From Agarophyton chilense (lineage: Eukaryota > Rhodophyta > Florideophyceae > Gracilariales > Gracilariaceae): DNA of 64,000 bases. A model generated the notes under the pieces. It saw nothing but the letters and a program-made list of their open reading frames with translations. It was not told the DNA's origin and did not search any database. The translations under genes were made by a program, and so were the position numbers. The first letter of the stretch is position 1; every line of letters begins with the position of its first letter. Positions 1-10,318 of this stretch are shown here, one piece after another. The stretch covers positions 1,116,001-1,180,000 of the forward strand of contig JARGXX010000022.1 of the NCBI GenBank assembly GCA_030374765.1, in the 5' to 3' direction.

Positions 1-50
1 CGCACACTTTCAGCGACCACATCCCGATTCTTTGGCGACCAGCACTCCCG

Positions 51-1737
51 ATGAACGGTGGTAATAATCCCTGCCGGGGTTACTTTTCCGGTTTCCATTC
101 GGCTCCCCTTTCGCGGGGGAGTGCCTCCTCAACCGCACCGAGCCAATCCCGGGGTCCGGTTGAAGCTTCAAGCCACATCACTCCTGCGGAGCACTCCTGG
201 CCCAGTTACGACGAACTCGTCGGGTTAAACCCGCGTCAACATGCGGCGATTCTCCGGAGAGCTCCGTGGTTCCATCCGACAGCGGTCTTCGACAAAGAAC
301 TCGTGGCCGTGTATGCTGATGGCAATGCGCGTCTCCCGGGCGAGCTGGCGGCTTTGATCACCACTTCTTGGGACTGGCGACGCCGAGTGGCGGTTCCCGT
401 TCACGCGATTCTGCGGCGAAGACGCGAGTCGGCGGAAGAAGCGCAGTGTACCTTCGTCCGCATCGGCTACTCACGGATCAACAGGGCTAACTTCCAATAC
501 CCCATCCCCGACGAATTCGGCTTCGACCTACGGATGTACCGGACGCAGGGTGAGATCGGCTATTGTGACCGCCTTGCGGCGTTGGAAACTTACGCATGGC
601 GCGGTCAACCGCGAGCGCGTCAAGAAGCGACCTGCTGGGTCCGTCCGATCATTCGTGCCGAGTTCCGTCGCCTTCGTCGTGAGTCCCGATATCGGTGGTT
701 ACAGAACTTCGTCCGCGAGGAGCGTCGGGGCAGGTCCCTCTTTTGGTTCCTTGTCCCTCATCAGAACACGGAGATAAATCGGATTAGTCATTTCTACCAG
801 TTTGGGCGATACGTTTCACTGCCTGGGTGGTGGTCCTCCGTCGAGGTGTGCCGGGGATGTTACGTGGAGTTGCCTCCAGTCGTCTCCTATCTGGGCTCGC
901 ACCTCATCGAGGATCCGCACTCCGGCTTATGGTCCGTGGTCCTAACCGAATGGGCAGTCCGCGCCGCGGCGTACATCTTGTGGGAAGCCTACGACCACTA
1001 TCGACTGTGGTATCTTCCTCCGCGTTTTGCGTGGTTACATCCGGCAGCTGGACCTTCAACTCCCTCTTGGAGGTGACAATAACGCTGATGAAGCTCAGGA
1101 GCTCATCGACATCATCGGGCGTGTCGACTGGGCTGTCTTGCCTGTCCGGCAGAGCGGCCGTGGTCAAGAAGCCGGTGGGGCTGATCGGTCTCCGGGGCGT
1201 CGCACGCCGTTGGCGGGAGATTTCATCTTCTTTAACCCATGGGAGCAGCAAGAGATCTCCCAGGCGGAGGCGTCGGCACTCCGGATGGCTCCGCGAGGCA
1301 TACCATACGGGCACCCCGTGGGGTTTGTCAACTCGGATGACTTCTACTACGCCTATGGCGGTGATGATCTCCCGGAGGAGGCGGGCGAATACCGTGGCGA
1401 CGAGGTCATTGAGGACGTGGGAGACCCCAATGGTGCCGATACTACGGTGCGGCCGGCGCAGGGAGCGACTCACGCAGGTGCGGTGGTCGATCCAGTGGCA
1501 GCGGCGTTGCCGGACGAACCGGAAGTTATCGAGGTTCCCATATGCCCAGAAACGGTTTTTATCTCCCAGTTCCTTCGGGTTGTTGGACTGAACGCGCAAG
1601 CAGCAAGCGGCGACATCGGTGCGATGAGAGACGCCCTCGCGGCACGCCTGGCCGGCGGGAGTAACCCCGCTAGCGATTCGGGTGGCGCGCACGGCAATCC
1701 GGGTTCTTTCAATTATTCCCTTATGATCTTTGGTTAG
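51..1737 (+). pseudogene. aORF-A: opposite-strand frame between pol and 3' LTR of Gyp-A
   Basis: This frame runs toward pol-A on the opposite strand. Its product resembles those of Gyp-B (23554-25347) and Gyp-C (59255-61111) over most of their length. Shared blocks include WPSYDELVG near the start, then PWFHPTAV, a W-D/E-W-R-x-R-V/I-A stretch, FG/EFD-x-x-x-YRT-x-GE, RPI-x-RAEFR, WW-S-x-VE, an aspartate/asparagine-P-W-E block (FFNPWE) and HP-x-GF. I recognise no known domain, signal peptide or membrane segment. Some plant gypsy elements, such as those of the Tat/Ogre group, are known to carry antisense frames in this position, but I see no evident sequence link. The frame is broken about once. 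The first ATG in the window is at 51, and the true start may lie outside. Confidence 0.75.
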
Positions 1738-1929
1738 TATGTCTTGCTGTGCAGTAGTGTGTGCAGCAACTTCCAAAATAGTAAACTGCTTCCGTCTATG
1801 ACGTATTTGTTTTCTTTTTTCTTTTCCAATTCTTCTGTATGTCCTTCTCCAGGTCTTCTGTGCATCTTCTTCTTCTTCCAAGGGTCCCTATCCAGATCTT
1901 CTGTTCCTTTATCCCCATCGGATGTCTTC
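1738..1929. other. Spacer between convergent aORF-A and pol-A
   Basis: A 192-base gap separates the two converging frames. It begins with a possible hairpin just after the aORF stop (TTGCTG and CAGCAA arms near 1747-1772). It then becomes strongly purine-rich on the minus (element sense) strand at about 1803-1900, with GAAGAAGAAGAAG-like runs. Gyp-C has a similar, longer purine-rich stretch in the same place (about 59030-59200). Confidence 0.5.
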
Positions 1930-2818
1930 TTATCCCACTTGGGCTCGATCTATGGTAGCCGGAAAAGCCGTGACAGTACAACGTTGATACTGTACCACCT
2001 TTGACCGAGGTAGGTGCTCTATCGGTTCGTCTGAATCCCATTCGGGGCCGTACCCGTACCAACGGACCAAGTATTGGAGATACCCCTTTGGGTGGTAGGA
2101 GTGCTCTAGAATGCGTCCGACCACGAACTCTTGTCGGTATACTTCCCGGACATCCCGTATGACGGTGTCGCTATCTTCGGGTGGTACCCGTCCTGAGCCA
2201 GGGGGTACCGAAGTGATCACACGTTGGGCGGCTTCGCTCCGGTCAGGCCGTGTAGCGCGCAAGGCAGTCCTCGGCTGAGTAGAATGTCGACCCGAGTTCG
2301 GCGGTTCATTTTCTCCGAGTGCCCGGCTTGTTTCCGCGCTTCCCACTCCGGTTGGAGGGTCCACACCAGCGGGTAGCCCGGGTGGTCCTTCCGCTAATCG
2401 GCGTGGTGAAGCTCGCTTCGGCGGTGAGATTCGCTGGGGCGGTGGCGCATTGTCGCACCTCTCTGTCCTACGGCGAGATTTCGTGTAGTCACGTGAGCGT
2501 TTCAATGGCTGGCTGTCCGGCGTCGGCGCCGTGGATGTATCCGCCTCCCTGTGCGGGGTACTTGGCTGTGCGTCGTCCACTCGTAGTGTATCAGGCTGCG
2601 GTGCGTCAAGCGCATTTGCATTCCGTGTTGCACGTGTGGTGACACCTCGGCGAGTGTTGGTGGCGTTATCCGCAGCTGCGGTCTGAGGCTTGGATAGCGA
2701 CTGCGTCGAGTCGTGCAGGACGTCGGTATCAGGCACCCCTGATGGGCGAAGAATGAAAGGCGAAGGTGCGGCGTTTCCAGCGACGGCTTCGACCGGATTA
2801 CGACGGCTGTCGGGCGCC

Positions 2819-2831
2819 TCCCCCTCCTTAG
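2819..2831 (-). other. Internal polypurine-tract copy in pol-A tail
   Basis: The minus strand reads CTAAGGAGGGGGA. This 13-mer is identical to two internal sites in Gyp-C and nearly identical to Gyp-C's 3' polypurine tract (TTAAGGAGGGGGA). It lies between integrase and chromodomain, inside a codon run for SKEGE. Confidence 0.5.
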
Positions 2832-5428
2832 ACGATGCACCGGAGTTGGTGTCTGTTGGGTGGACTGGGGAGAAGCGACGAATGCGTGACACGATTCCTT
2901 TCGGGTTGGGCGCCGCGGGTAGCGGAAGGTCAGACAAACCCCGAGATGGGTGTGGTAACGCGTAGGGACGCGGGTGGACCTGGGATAAGGGGGTCGATGA
3001 ATCCGTTTCAACGGGAGCAGTCACACTAGTAGGTTGGGATGTTAACGGCGGAGGAGACGATACCACGCGATCGCGAGAGATGCGTTCGTGATTACCAGCA
3101 AGGTCAACAACGAAAGTGTCGGGAGCCACCGAAATAACCCGAAAGGGGCCGTCGGCAACGGGTGACAGCTTGTGGCGTTTCTCCTTCTCTGGGTTCCATT
3201 ACTCCTTGCGGATGAATACATAACCGTCGGGGGCGAGAGGTGGCGGCGAGCGAGGGGCTTTCGAATCAAAGTCACGCTTGTAAGCGGCCGGGGCTCGGCC
3301 CATTGAACGCCGTGCGGCGGGAACGAACTTCGAGAGCCAAGTTTTCCACGCTTCGCGATAAGCAGTCGGTGACGGAAAGGTATCCAGCGTGGGCTGTGGT
3401 TCCAGCACCACGGGCGGTGGGGTTCGGGACAGTAACAGCTCGAAGGGCGTTAATGCAATTGTCCTGTGCACCTGCGTATTGTACGCAAAGGTGAGCGCAT
3501 CAGTGAACAAGTCCCAATCTTTGGGGTGGTCTGCAACGTATGAACGGAGTGTCGCAAGTATTGTCCGGTTGAACTGTTCGGCCTGCCCATTAGTTTGGGG
3601 ATGGTTAGTGGTCGTGAACAGGTTCCTAATGTCCAAGATGCGACATACATCCTCGAAGAAACGAGAGGCGAACTGTCTCCCGTTATCGGAGAGCAGGTTG
3701 ACGGGTGGACCGTAGATGAAGAACCAGTGTAGGACGAAGGCTTGAGCCACGCTCATAGCGGAGATCTTCCGTAACGGTACGGTCCGGACCAGCTTGGAGA
3801 AGCGATCCGTAATTACGAGTAAGAACTTGTAATTCCGCTTGGTGGTAAGGAAGGGACCGAGAATATCGATGGCCACAAACTCCAATGGAGCGCGAGCTGG
3901 AAACAGCTTCAACTTCGTCGCATGACGGCGGAGTTTGACACGGTTCCGAGCGCAATCGGTACAAAACCGCACCGTTGCGTAGCAGTCCACTGCCATGGCA
4001 GGCCAGTAGAAGTTACGGCGTAGGGTGAGGTAAATTTTCCGTCCCCCGACGTGGCCACTCAGTTTGGAGCAGTGCGACAACCACAAGACTCTCGACTGGA
4101 GGTTATGTGGTACCAAGATTTGTGGGTGCGATCCGACGGTCCGTACAAGGTATCCGTCTTCATTCACCTGAAAGGAGAGAGTGCCTCCTCCATTGAGTTG
4201 AGCGCGGACCTTCGCGCAGAACGGGTCAGCGAATTGCTCCCGTATCATCTCCTCTGGAGTAATAGGCACGAAGTTCCCTGGTGAGGGTTTCTCGGAATCT
4301 TCCGAGAGAAGAAAGTCGTCCAATTCGGAACCGGAATCTGAAGAGTCCGTGTCTCGTTCCTCGTCCTCGATGGTGGCGTCGTGGCCATTCACTGCAAAGC
4401 AGGGTATTGCATCGTCTTTGACGGGTAGTGCTTCGCCAGTAGTGACCAGGCGGGAGGGAGCATCGGCTTGGGTGTTGCACGATCCTTTTCGGTACTGCAC
4501 GTCAAAGTCAAATTCCGCTAGACGGAGACTCCAACGCATCAAGCGGCCTGAAGGCTCCGAGATGGAGAGTAGCCATCGAAGCGATGCGTGGTCCGTGAAA
4601 ACGGTGAAATGATTACCCATGAGATAGGGGCGCAACGTTTGTATTGCCCACACTACTGCAAGGCATTCCTTCTCCGAGACGGAGTAATTCTTCTCGTGGA
4701 CGTTGAGCGATCGGGACCAGTACCCTACGGGGCGTCTTTCCCCATTGGGTGCAGTTTGAAACAGTGCACAACCTACTTAGTAGTCGCTGGCGTCCGTATC
4801 TACAGTGGAGGGCCTTCCAGGCTTGGGCAACGAGAGGATCGACGCGAAAGCGGTTTTATCCTGGTCTTGCTTCCTTACCAGAACTTGCCAGTATCCCGAA
4901 TTGGCGTCCAGGGTTGTAAAGACGGTGGCGGTGCCCAGCGAGTCAATGTACTCGTCCATTCTTGGGATTGGATACACGTCCTTGACGGTAACGGCATTCA
5001 ACCGACGGTAGTCGACGCAAAACCTCCAGGAACCATCCTGCTTTGGAGCCAGTACTACTGGAGAAGCCCACGGCGACTGAGCCGGTTCAATGACTCCTGC
5101 TCGAAGCATTTTATCCACTTGCGTTTTTTCCTCCGCGCGTGCGGCGGGTCCGGCACGGTATGGGTGCTGAGAGATGGGTCGGGTGTCCGGTAGCAAATCA
5201 ATCCGGTGTTCCGTAGTGGCAATCTTACCAAGGCAGCCGTCACACATAGTGGTGAAGTCCTTCAACAGTTCTCGCAATCGATGGCGGTATGACCCCGGGA
5301 CGTGGCTGAGATCCAGGTCCTCGAGTTCTTGGACTGTATCGGGGCGGTCACCAATCGTTGAAACGGGCTGCGTCCCTGATGTTACTGGTTGAACCCCGGG
5401 TACCGGTGATGAAACGGGTTCCGGGCTG

Positions 5429-5441
5429 TCCCCCTCCTTAG
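5429..5441 (-). other. Internal polypurine-tract copy in protease-RT linker of Gyp-A
   Basis: The minus strand reads CTAAGGAGGGGGA, the same 13-mer as at 2819-2831, here in the linker between protease and reverse transcriptase (codons for SKEGD). Gyp-C has the same 13-mer at the equivalent linker position (54451-54463). Confidence 0.5.
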
Positions 5442-6393
5442 AGTGAACGAGTCCGAGAACGTCAGCTGCGGTCAGCTTTGTCGGTACCACAGCGATGGGG
5501 TGCGGCATGACGGACCCTATCACTTGGTTCTTCACCATATACTGGGGTACAGGGTACAGTGCCTAGATTGGCGATCAGCACGTGAAACGGTTGGTTTGGC
5601 TTCACATGGACGATTCCATTCGCAATTGCGAGGCTGTGCCTGTCATTCAGTGACGACAATGCTTGCAAGACCCGGAGTCCGTGTTGACGGGAGGTTACTT
5701 TCACCATCATTTGCGACTCAGGCGGGACGCACAACGACGCTGCGACGCGGAGTTTCTTAGATTCACGGTTATCCGGTCCAGGTTCCTGTGCTGCCGATAG
5801 CGGGACGTGCTTCTTAGTGGCACGCCTAAGTGGACGACGAACGATTGGAGTGGAAGATCCATCCTCCATCTCGACACGCCGCTGGCGGGGGAAGATCGCT
5901 TCGACGAAGCAATCGCAAAAGTCGCAACCCAAGATGACTGGGGCGGCTAATTTCCGACATACGACGAAGTCGAGTTTCACCACGCGAGCGCCAACGCGGA
6001 CTACCAGTTCTATGAACCCCACCGTATCCAACGGTTTGTTGTTCGCGTCAGCGACCTCCGGGACGTGGTCACGGCGGATCCTAGACTGCAAGGCAGGCGG
6101 TAACACTTCCTCCATGACAAAGTTCGGACCGGCACCGGTGTCTAAGACGGTAAGGTGTCGCACCATAAACTGGGGTGAAAGGCCAAGGTCAGCATAGACT
6201 TTGTAGTTTCTCTTGGCCATCACCAGAACTCTATCCGGGAACCGGTTATGGGAAACAAGTTTCCACGGACGACGCAGAACACTAAAGTGTTCCGAGTTCA
6301 CGTCATCGACGGCCTCTTTCCTTGAAAGGATTTGGACCGGGGAGCGAGGCTTGGACGCCTCGGGCGCCGTCGACCTCGACTCTGAGTGCGCCC

Positions 6394-6426
6394 CTCCTTG
6401 AGAGGAGACTCCCACATTTAGTTTTT
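6394..6426 (-). promoter_or_regulatory. gag/pol junction of Gyp-A: stop codon plus hairpin
   Basis: Gag ends with AAA AAC TAA. A hairpin with a 5-bp stem (CTCCT/AGGAG, 4-base loop) starts about 10 nt after the stop. Pol opens in the -1 frame with no nearby ATG. Gyp-B and Gyp-C have similar small hairpins 8-13 nt after their gag stops. Ty3/gypsy elements are known to express pol by recoding at this boundary, and the sequence fits that. GAAAAAC is not a canonical slippery heptamer. Confidence 0.45.
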
Positions 6427-8478
6427 CTGGGCCTGCTCCGCCGGAGGCGGCTGCTCAGGACGTTGAGCAGGCAACGCCGGGGCACCAGGTCCAGAAGGTT
6501 CCGTACAGGCGGTGGGGTGACCGACCACGTCGGTGACACGGGATTCCGGTGCAGGTACCACCCGAGCTCGGGGAAGCGACACGTGACGTGGAACATCCGT
6601 TCGAGCACGGATATACGATGCAATCGGAACAGCTGATTTGTCCTCCGGTGATAGGGCCTCGTAATTGACTACGACTTGTGCCCATTCTCGGAGGGACAAC
6701 ACACATTGTGGAGAAGTATGGACTGGTTTGTAGCAGAGATGACAAATCAGACCAGAAGCCGGTATTGGATTGCGGAGCTCGGCGAACTTCACCGCGGGGC
6801 GGGTATCTCTCCAACCAAGACGCGTAAAGCGGACATTACCACTCTCGTGTGGGATGCGTGGCGCACGGACGCGACCATTATCCGCATAGAGTAGCGTGTC
6901 ATCCTCAATCACGTATTGTGATTCGTCCAATGTAGAGGGTAACTCCGTTGCCGGGATGGAATGAACGTTGCTATGGGCTAGCTGCACGTTATCATAGTCC
7001 CCTCGAGAGGCCTGTTTGTCGATCATCGAAGCTGACGGGGTACCCGGTTGTAACATCAACGCTTTTGCGGACCTAACCCTGGAGCCAGGAGTGCGTGCGC
7101 GCAGGGCGTCACCTTCTGCGCGAGCGAACTGCACTAGTTCCAAATACGTGGCTTTAGGTCTATCTTCTCGACGTCGAGCAACAAGAGTCCGGATCGCCGG
7201 GTCCAAACCATCGACAAACATGGTACAACGCTCTTCAGTGGGGTAAACGTTGCTACAGCGGTGGCAGGCCTTGTTAAGGCGCGACGAATAATCGGTTTCC
7301 GACTCGCCTGGACGTTGGCGGGTGTCCCGCAGGGCGCGTATCGCCTGCTGAATGGCGGAGTTAGTAGCATACGACCTCAGGAGGTACTGAACTGCTTCAG
7401 GCCAGCAGGTTACCCCTCCTTCGGACGCGCGTGATGTACCTATGACAGAGTGATACTGGTCTTCTGCAAGCCCACGTAAGAAGTACGATAAGGCAACGTA
7501 GGCCTGTCCCTCGTTCATTCCAAGGATGTCAGCTTCCGCGACAAAGCGTTCCAAGAAATCCAACACCAATATTCGGTCTTCTCCAGAAAACAACTGTTTG
7601 CGAAGTGAGAGCTGCATTCGCTTAATGCAGTCCTTCACTCTTCCTGTACCACGGGGTGTACGATCCAAAGAGGAGTCCTCCAAACGGTAGTACCGGTATG
7701 ATAAGAGCTTCTTAAAGAGCGAATTGGTGGGTTTCAGCTCCTTCAAACCTATGTGATTCCTTCCCTTCGTGCGGGCGCGGATCACACCATGGGTGGCTGT
7801 TGACCGCTTAGAGCGTGAGGAACGCTCACGGCGAGCTACTTCCACCGATGAATCGGAAGAGTCGGACCCCGAGGATGAGGAGTCCGACGGTTCGGGATCC
7901 GCGTTCCTTCGCTTCTTTCGAGCCTGGCGGTTCTCTTCCTTACATCCCTTGTGGAATACTGCAACCGGCTCGGCCGGATCATCCCCCGACATTAGGGTTT
8001 GTTCCAACGTCTCGAGACGGCTTCGGACGCGCGAGAACTTGTCCGCGACGTCCTTGACAAAAGCCGAGGGTTCACCAAGAGACTCTAGAATCGAGTTCAC
8101 ATCCGCACGGAGGACACGGAGGTCCTCAGAAAAATCCTGCGTAGCAGTGTCGTTTACCTTCTTGCGAAGGGAATCGAACTCCTCTGCAAGGATGACTTGA
8201 GCTTCCCGCATAGAGCGGAGTTGATCTTCCACAGCTGCAAGGCTGGGATGGGGTGTGACATCCCTAGCAGGGGAGAGCATCAGGGCGGCGGCAGACGCCG
8301 GTCCTGCTCCACTTGCTGGGGGTGTCGAATCAGAGACAGGAGGTCTCGAGGTCCTTCCACCTGGCACGCCAGTCGATCCACCGGTATGAGATCGTGAACG
8401 GACTGGGATACGGGATGGTTGCGAGGGTTCCGGTGCACCGGTTTGACTCTGCGTCCTCGGACGGTCTTTGGACGACAT
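6418..8478 (-). CDS. gag: gag-A, capsid/nucleocapsid polyprotein
   Basis: This is an open frame of 686 residues starting at an ATG. It begins with a serine/proline-rich head, then a heptad-like stretch (about residues 80-180) and an acidic/basic serine-rich linker. The retrotransposon gag core follows, from about residue 250 to 470 (YRYYRL, LDFLERFVAEADI, CWPEAVQYLLRSYA). Near residue 590 is a CCHC zinc knuckle of the form CX2CX4HX4C (CHLCYKPVHTSPQC), which in this family packages element RNA. It is clearly homologous to gag-B and gag-C. The length and the single zinc knuckle are ordinary for chromoviruses. Confidence 0.9.
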   Translation of the reverse strand: MSSKDRPRTQSQTGAPEPSQPSRIPVRSRSHTGGSTGVPGGRTSRPPVSDSTPPASGAGPASAAALMLSPARDVTPHPSLAAVEDQLRSMREAQVILAEEFDSLRKKVNDTATQDFSEDLRVLRADVNSILESLGEPSAFVKDVADKFSRVRSRLETLEQTLMSGDDPAEPVAVFHKGCKEENRQARKKRRNADPEPSDSSSSGSDSSDSSVEVARRERSSRSKRSTATHGVIRARTKGRNHIGLKELKPTNSLFKKLLSYRYYRLEDSSLDRTPRGTGRVKDCIKRMQLSLRKQLFSGEDRILVLDFLERFVAEADILGMNEGQAYVALSYFLRGLAEDQYHSVIGTSRASEGGVTCWPEAVQYLLRSYATNSAIQQAIRALRDTRQRPGESETDYSSRLNKACHRCSNVYPTEERCTMFVDGLDPAIRTLVARRREDRPKATYLELVQFARAEGDALRARTPGSRVRSAKALMLQPGTPSASMIDKQASRGDYDNVQLAHSNVHSIPATELPSTLDESQYVIEDDTLLYADNGRVRAPRIPHESGNVRFTRLGWRDTRPAVKFAELRNPIPASGLICHLCYKPVHTSPQCVLSLREWAQVVVNYEALSPEDKSAVPIASYIRARTDVPRHVSLPRARVVPAPESRVTDVVGHPTACTEPSGPGAPALPAQRPEQPPPAEQAQKN

Positions 8479-8622
8479 GAGATCAAAGTCCGTTACACGT
8501 GAGTATCCAAACCCGATCGGCTATTGGGGCCAAGAAACTGCCTCAAATAGGGCAACTGAGATCAACCTCAATTTGTGAGTCCTTTTTCCGATTAATCGTG
8601 ACTGGGTGTGCTCGACTCAAAC

Positions 8623-8640
8623 TTCTAAGTCGGGAGACCA
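8623..8640 (-). other. Primer binding site of Gyp-A, tRNA-Tyr-like
   Basis: The minus strand reads TGGTCTCCCGACTTAGAA, 3 nt inside the 5' LTR. The complementary tRNA end, UUCUAAGUCGGGAGACCA, has C61, an acceptor strand ending in G72, discriminator A73 and CCA. C1-G72 with A73 is the eukaryotic tRNA-Tyr signature. The same site occurs in Gyp-B and Gyp-C. Confidence 0.7.
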
Positions 8641-8643
8641 GTT

Positions 8644-9494
8644 TGTAGGACAACGCTTGGAGCGGAGACACCACGAAGATGTTCGGGATATTCCTCTCTT
8701 GAGAGACACGCCTCAGGCGGAGGAGACGCGTCCCAGCGGAGCACAGAAACAGAGCCACTCTGGAAAGGCACGACGGAGTCGGGTGTAAGACCGAAGTCAA
8801 TCCGGCGTACGGGGTGTGACCAATCCTATGCGGAGCGGTACCACGGCGATTGTCGTAAAAGGAGCGAGGAAACAATCGTATGAGGTGGACGAGCGGGGTG
8901 AGTGGTGCGGCCGCTCACGAGAGCCAAAAAGGAGAACGAGAGAAAAACGGGGGCGAAACCCTATACAGGGGCGAGATTACGACAAGTGTCGGCGATTAAA
9001 TATGAACACACTGTGGTGGTAGCACCCCGGTCGACAGAGGGGTGGATAAACTAACGTGCGACGGGCGCTCACGCAGTATGCGGTGAAGATGCGCCGAAGG
9101 CGAAGAGTTCAGAGCCAAGACTCCCTTCTTACATCATCCAAGAGGGTCTTTGCTGGGAAGCAGTGCTGAACCTCCTAAGTAGTGTGGCGCGCGGCCCCTG
9201 ACAGTGGGCGCGCGCCCAAAAAATAGACACTAAATAGCGATAGCGTAGCCAAATAAATACTAAAAATTACTAAATAATACTAACCATTAGGTAGAATCCG
9301 GGCCACGTGTGGCACGCCTCGTACTCAAGCGTTGGCATCCGTGCAGTCCACGTGTTCCACCCATGTGCACTTCCGGTCCTAACCGGTCGTCAGCACGCAA
9401 TAGCGGCATAGCTTGTCATAGCCCAAGCTATTCCTCAAGCAAGCGAAACTTCGAAGTCATACGAAGAAACCCCTTTGAAGGGCATTGTCCTTCA
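8644..9494 (-). repeat. 5' LTR of Gyp-A
   Basis: The 851-bp LTR is bounded by TG and CA on the plus strand (TGTAGGACAA...CCTTCA). The borders were set by matching both ends to the Gyp-B LTR and by the adjacent primer site. Two CACGTG sites (9304-9309 and 9349-9354) lie about 140-190 bp into U3. An AT-rich stretch at about 9220-9290 separates U3 from the rest. Confidence 0.85.
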
Positions 9495-10318
9495 AATGCG
9501 GCCAAAACCAATAACTTGGATTCGACATTGATTGATCAAACTGACTTTTGGAAGATAGGGTTACAAATTGTGTCCTCTATAACGCCTCTTAAGCAGAATA
9601 AGAGCTCCGTAGAGTGATTCAGCAGGATACAAAAACGAATCAGTGTGCTGCAATCAACTCTTTTAGCCTTTCACGGCTCTTAATCGGAGAAACTGACTCT
9701 AAGTTTTTCTGAGTCTAATATAAATTGTTCGCACGTGAGAGAAATAGACGTAATTGAAAGCGTATCTCATAAGTAGAATACAAACAAAAGGAATGAGTCA
9801 GATTGAGGTACTGATAAATACAAAAAGTTAAAAAAGCTCTTTTATATGCTGGAAAACAGCTGAATGTCTGTATTATCGCTCAAGACGCCCAGAAATAGGA
9901 TTAGAGACATTACGGGCGGGATGGAGGAAAGCTGAATAGCAACGATTTCTGTTCAATCATCTGGACGTAATAACTGCTCCAGCTTGCCAGTTCTCTTTGC
10001 ATCTCTGGTTCAAATGTCGTGCCCTTTTTCTCATCGACATCCTGAGGACTTGGCGCGAGGTGGTTTGGCAAAAGGCGGCTCGAGTTGCCGCCGGCTAGCG
10101 CATTGGATGAGGAGGGAGAGAGGACGATATGGACGATGTGTGGTTGGCCTGATACGCATATGCGCAAAGAGCACGCGAGCTCAGAGAGCGCACTCCAAGT
10201 TGGGGGCCACGGCGCATTGTACGGTATCTGAAATGCGGCCAGAATTTTAATTGGTCTACATCTAGTCTATTTCATACATACCAGACGTCGTGTATTTTGG
10301 CCTTTTGCCCACGCGGAG
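9495..10318. other. Spacer between Gyp-A and the GnT-I relic
   Basis: This is 824 bp of mixed-composition, partly AT-rich sequence. I see no homologous protein, repeat or RNA gene. The first five bases after the LTR, AATGC, would be one copy of the Gyp-A target duplication, but the other copy is off the left edge. The last part (10000-10318) becomes GC-rich and could hold the old promoter of the next gene, though I find no clear TATA box. Confidence 0.4.

Larger units (their letters stand above)
1930..6415 (-). pseudogene. pol: pol-A region (protease, RT, RNase H, integrase, chromodomain)
   Basis: Recognisable parts in order on the minus strand are: a retroviral aspartic protease with LDTGAGPN near 6135; a reverse transcriptase block with VDYRRLN near 5005; RNase H (TDHASLRWLL near 4580); an integrase zinc-binding region (about 4075-3945); integrase catalytic blocks AIDILG (about 3865), SDNGRQF (about 3670) and NGQAEQFNR (about 3590-3555); a proline-rich tail; and a chromodomain at about 2125-1975 (YLVRWYGYGPEWDSDEPIEHL). 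Chromodomains on integrases of this branch are known to bind chromatin marks and guide insertion. Pol lies in the -1 frame relative to gag. The region is broken, with about four breaks. Confidence 0.88.
1..9494 (-). mobile_element. Gyp-A: Ty3/gypsy chromovirus, left end outside window
   Basis: This is an LTR retrotransposon read right to left: 5' LTR (8644-9494), primer site (8623-8640), gag (6418-8478), pol (1930-6415, ending in a chromodomain), then an opposite-strand frame (aORF-A, 51-1737). The polypurine tract and 3' LTR lie beyond the left edge, so LTR age and target duplication cannot be read. The pol motifs (DTGA protease, YRRLN reverse transcriptase, HHCC and D-D-E integrase, carboxy-terminal chromodomain) place it in the chromovirus branch of Ty3/gypsy. 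It is broken, with about five breaks in total, most of them in pol. Confidence 0.9.

Noticed and set aside
904-1881. Minus-strand frame of 325 codons over aORF-A, and a similar one at 23614-24456
   Set aside because: These are shadow frames opposite the conserved aORF in GC-rich DNA. The aORF frame, not these, is conserved between elements.
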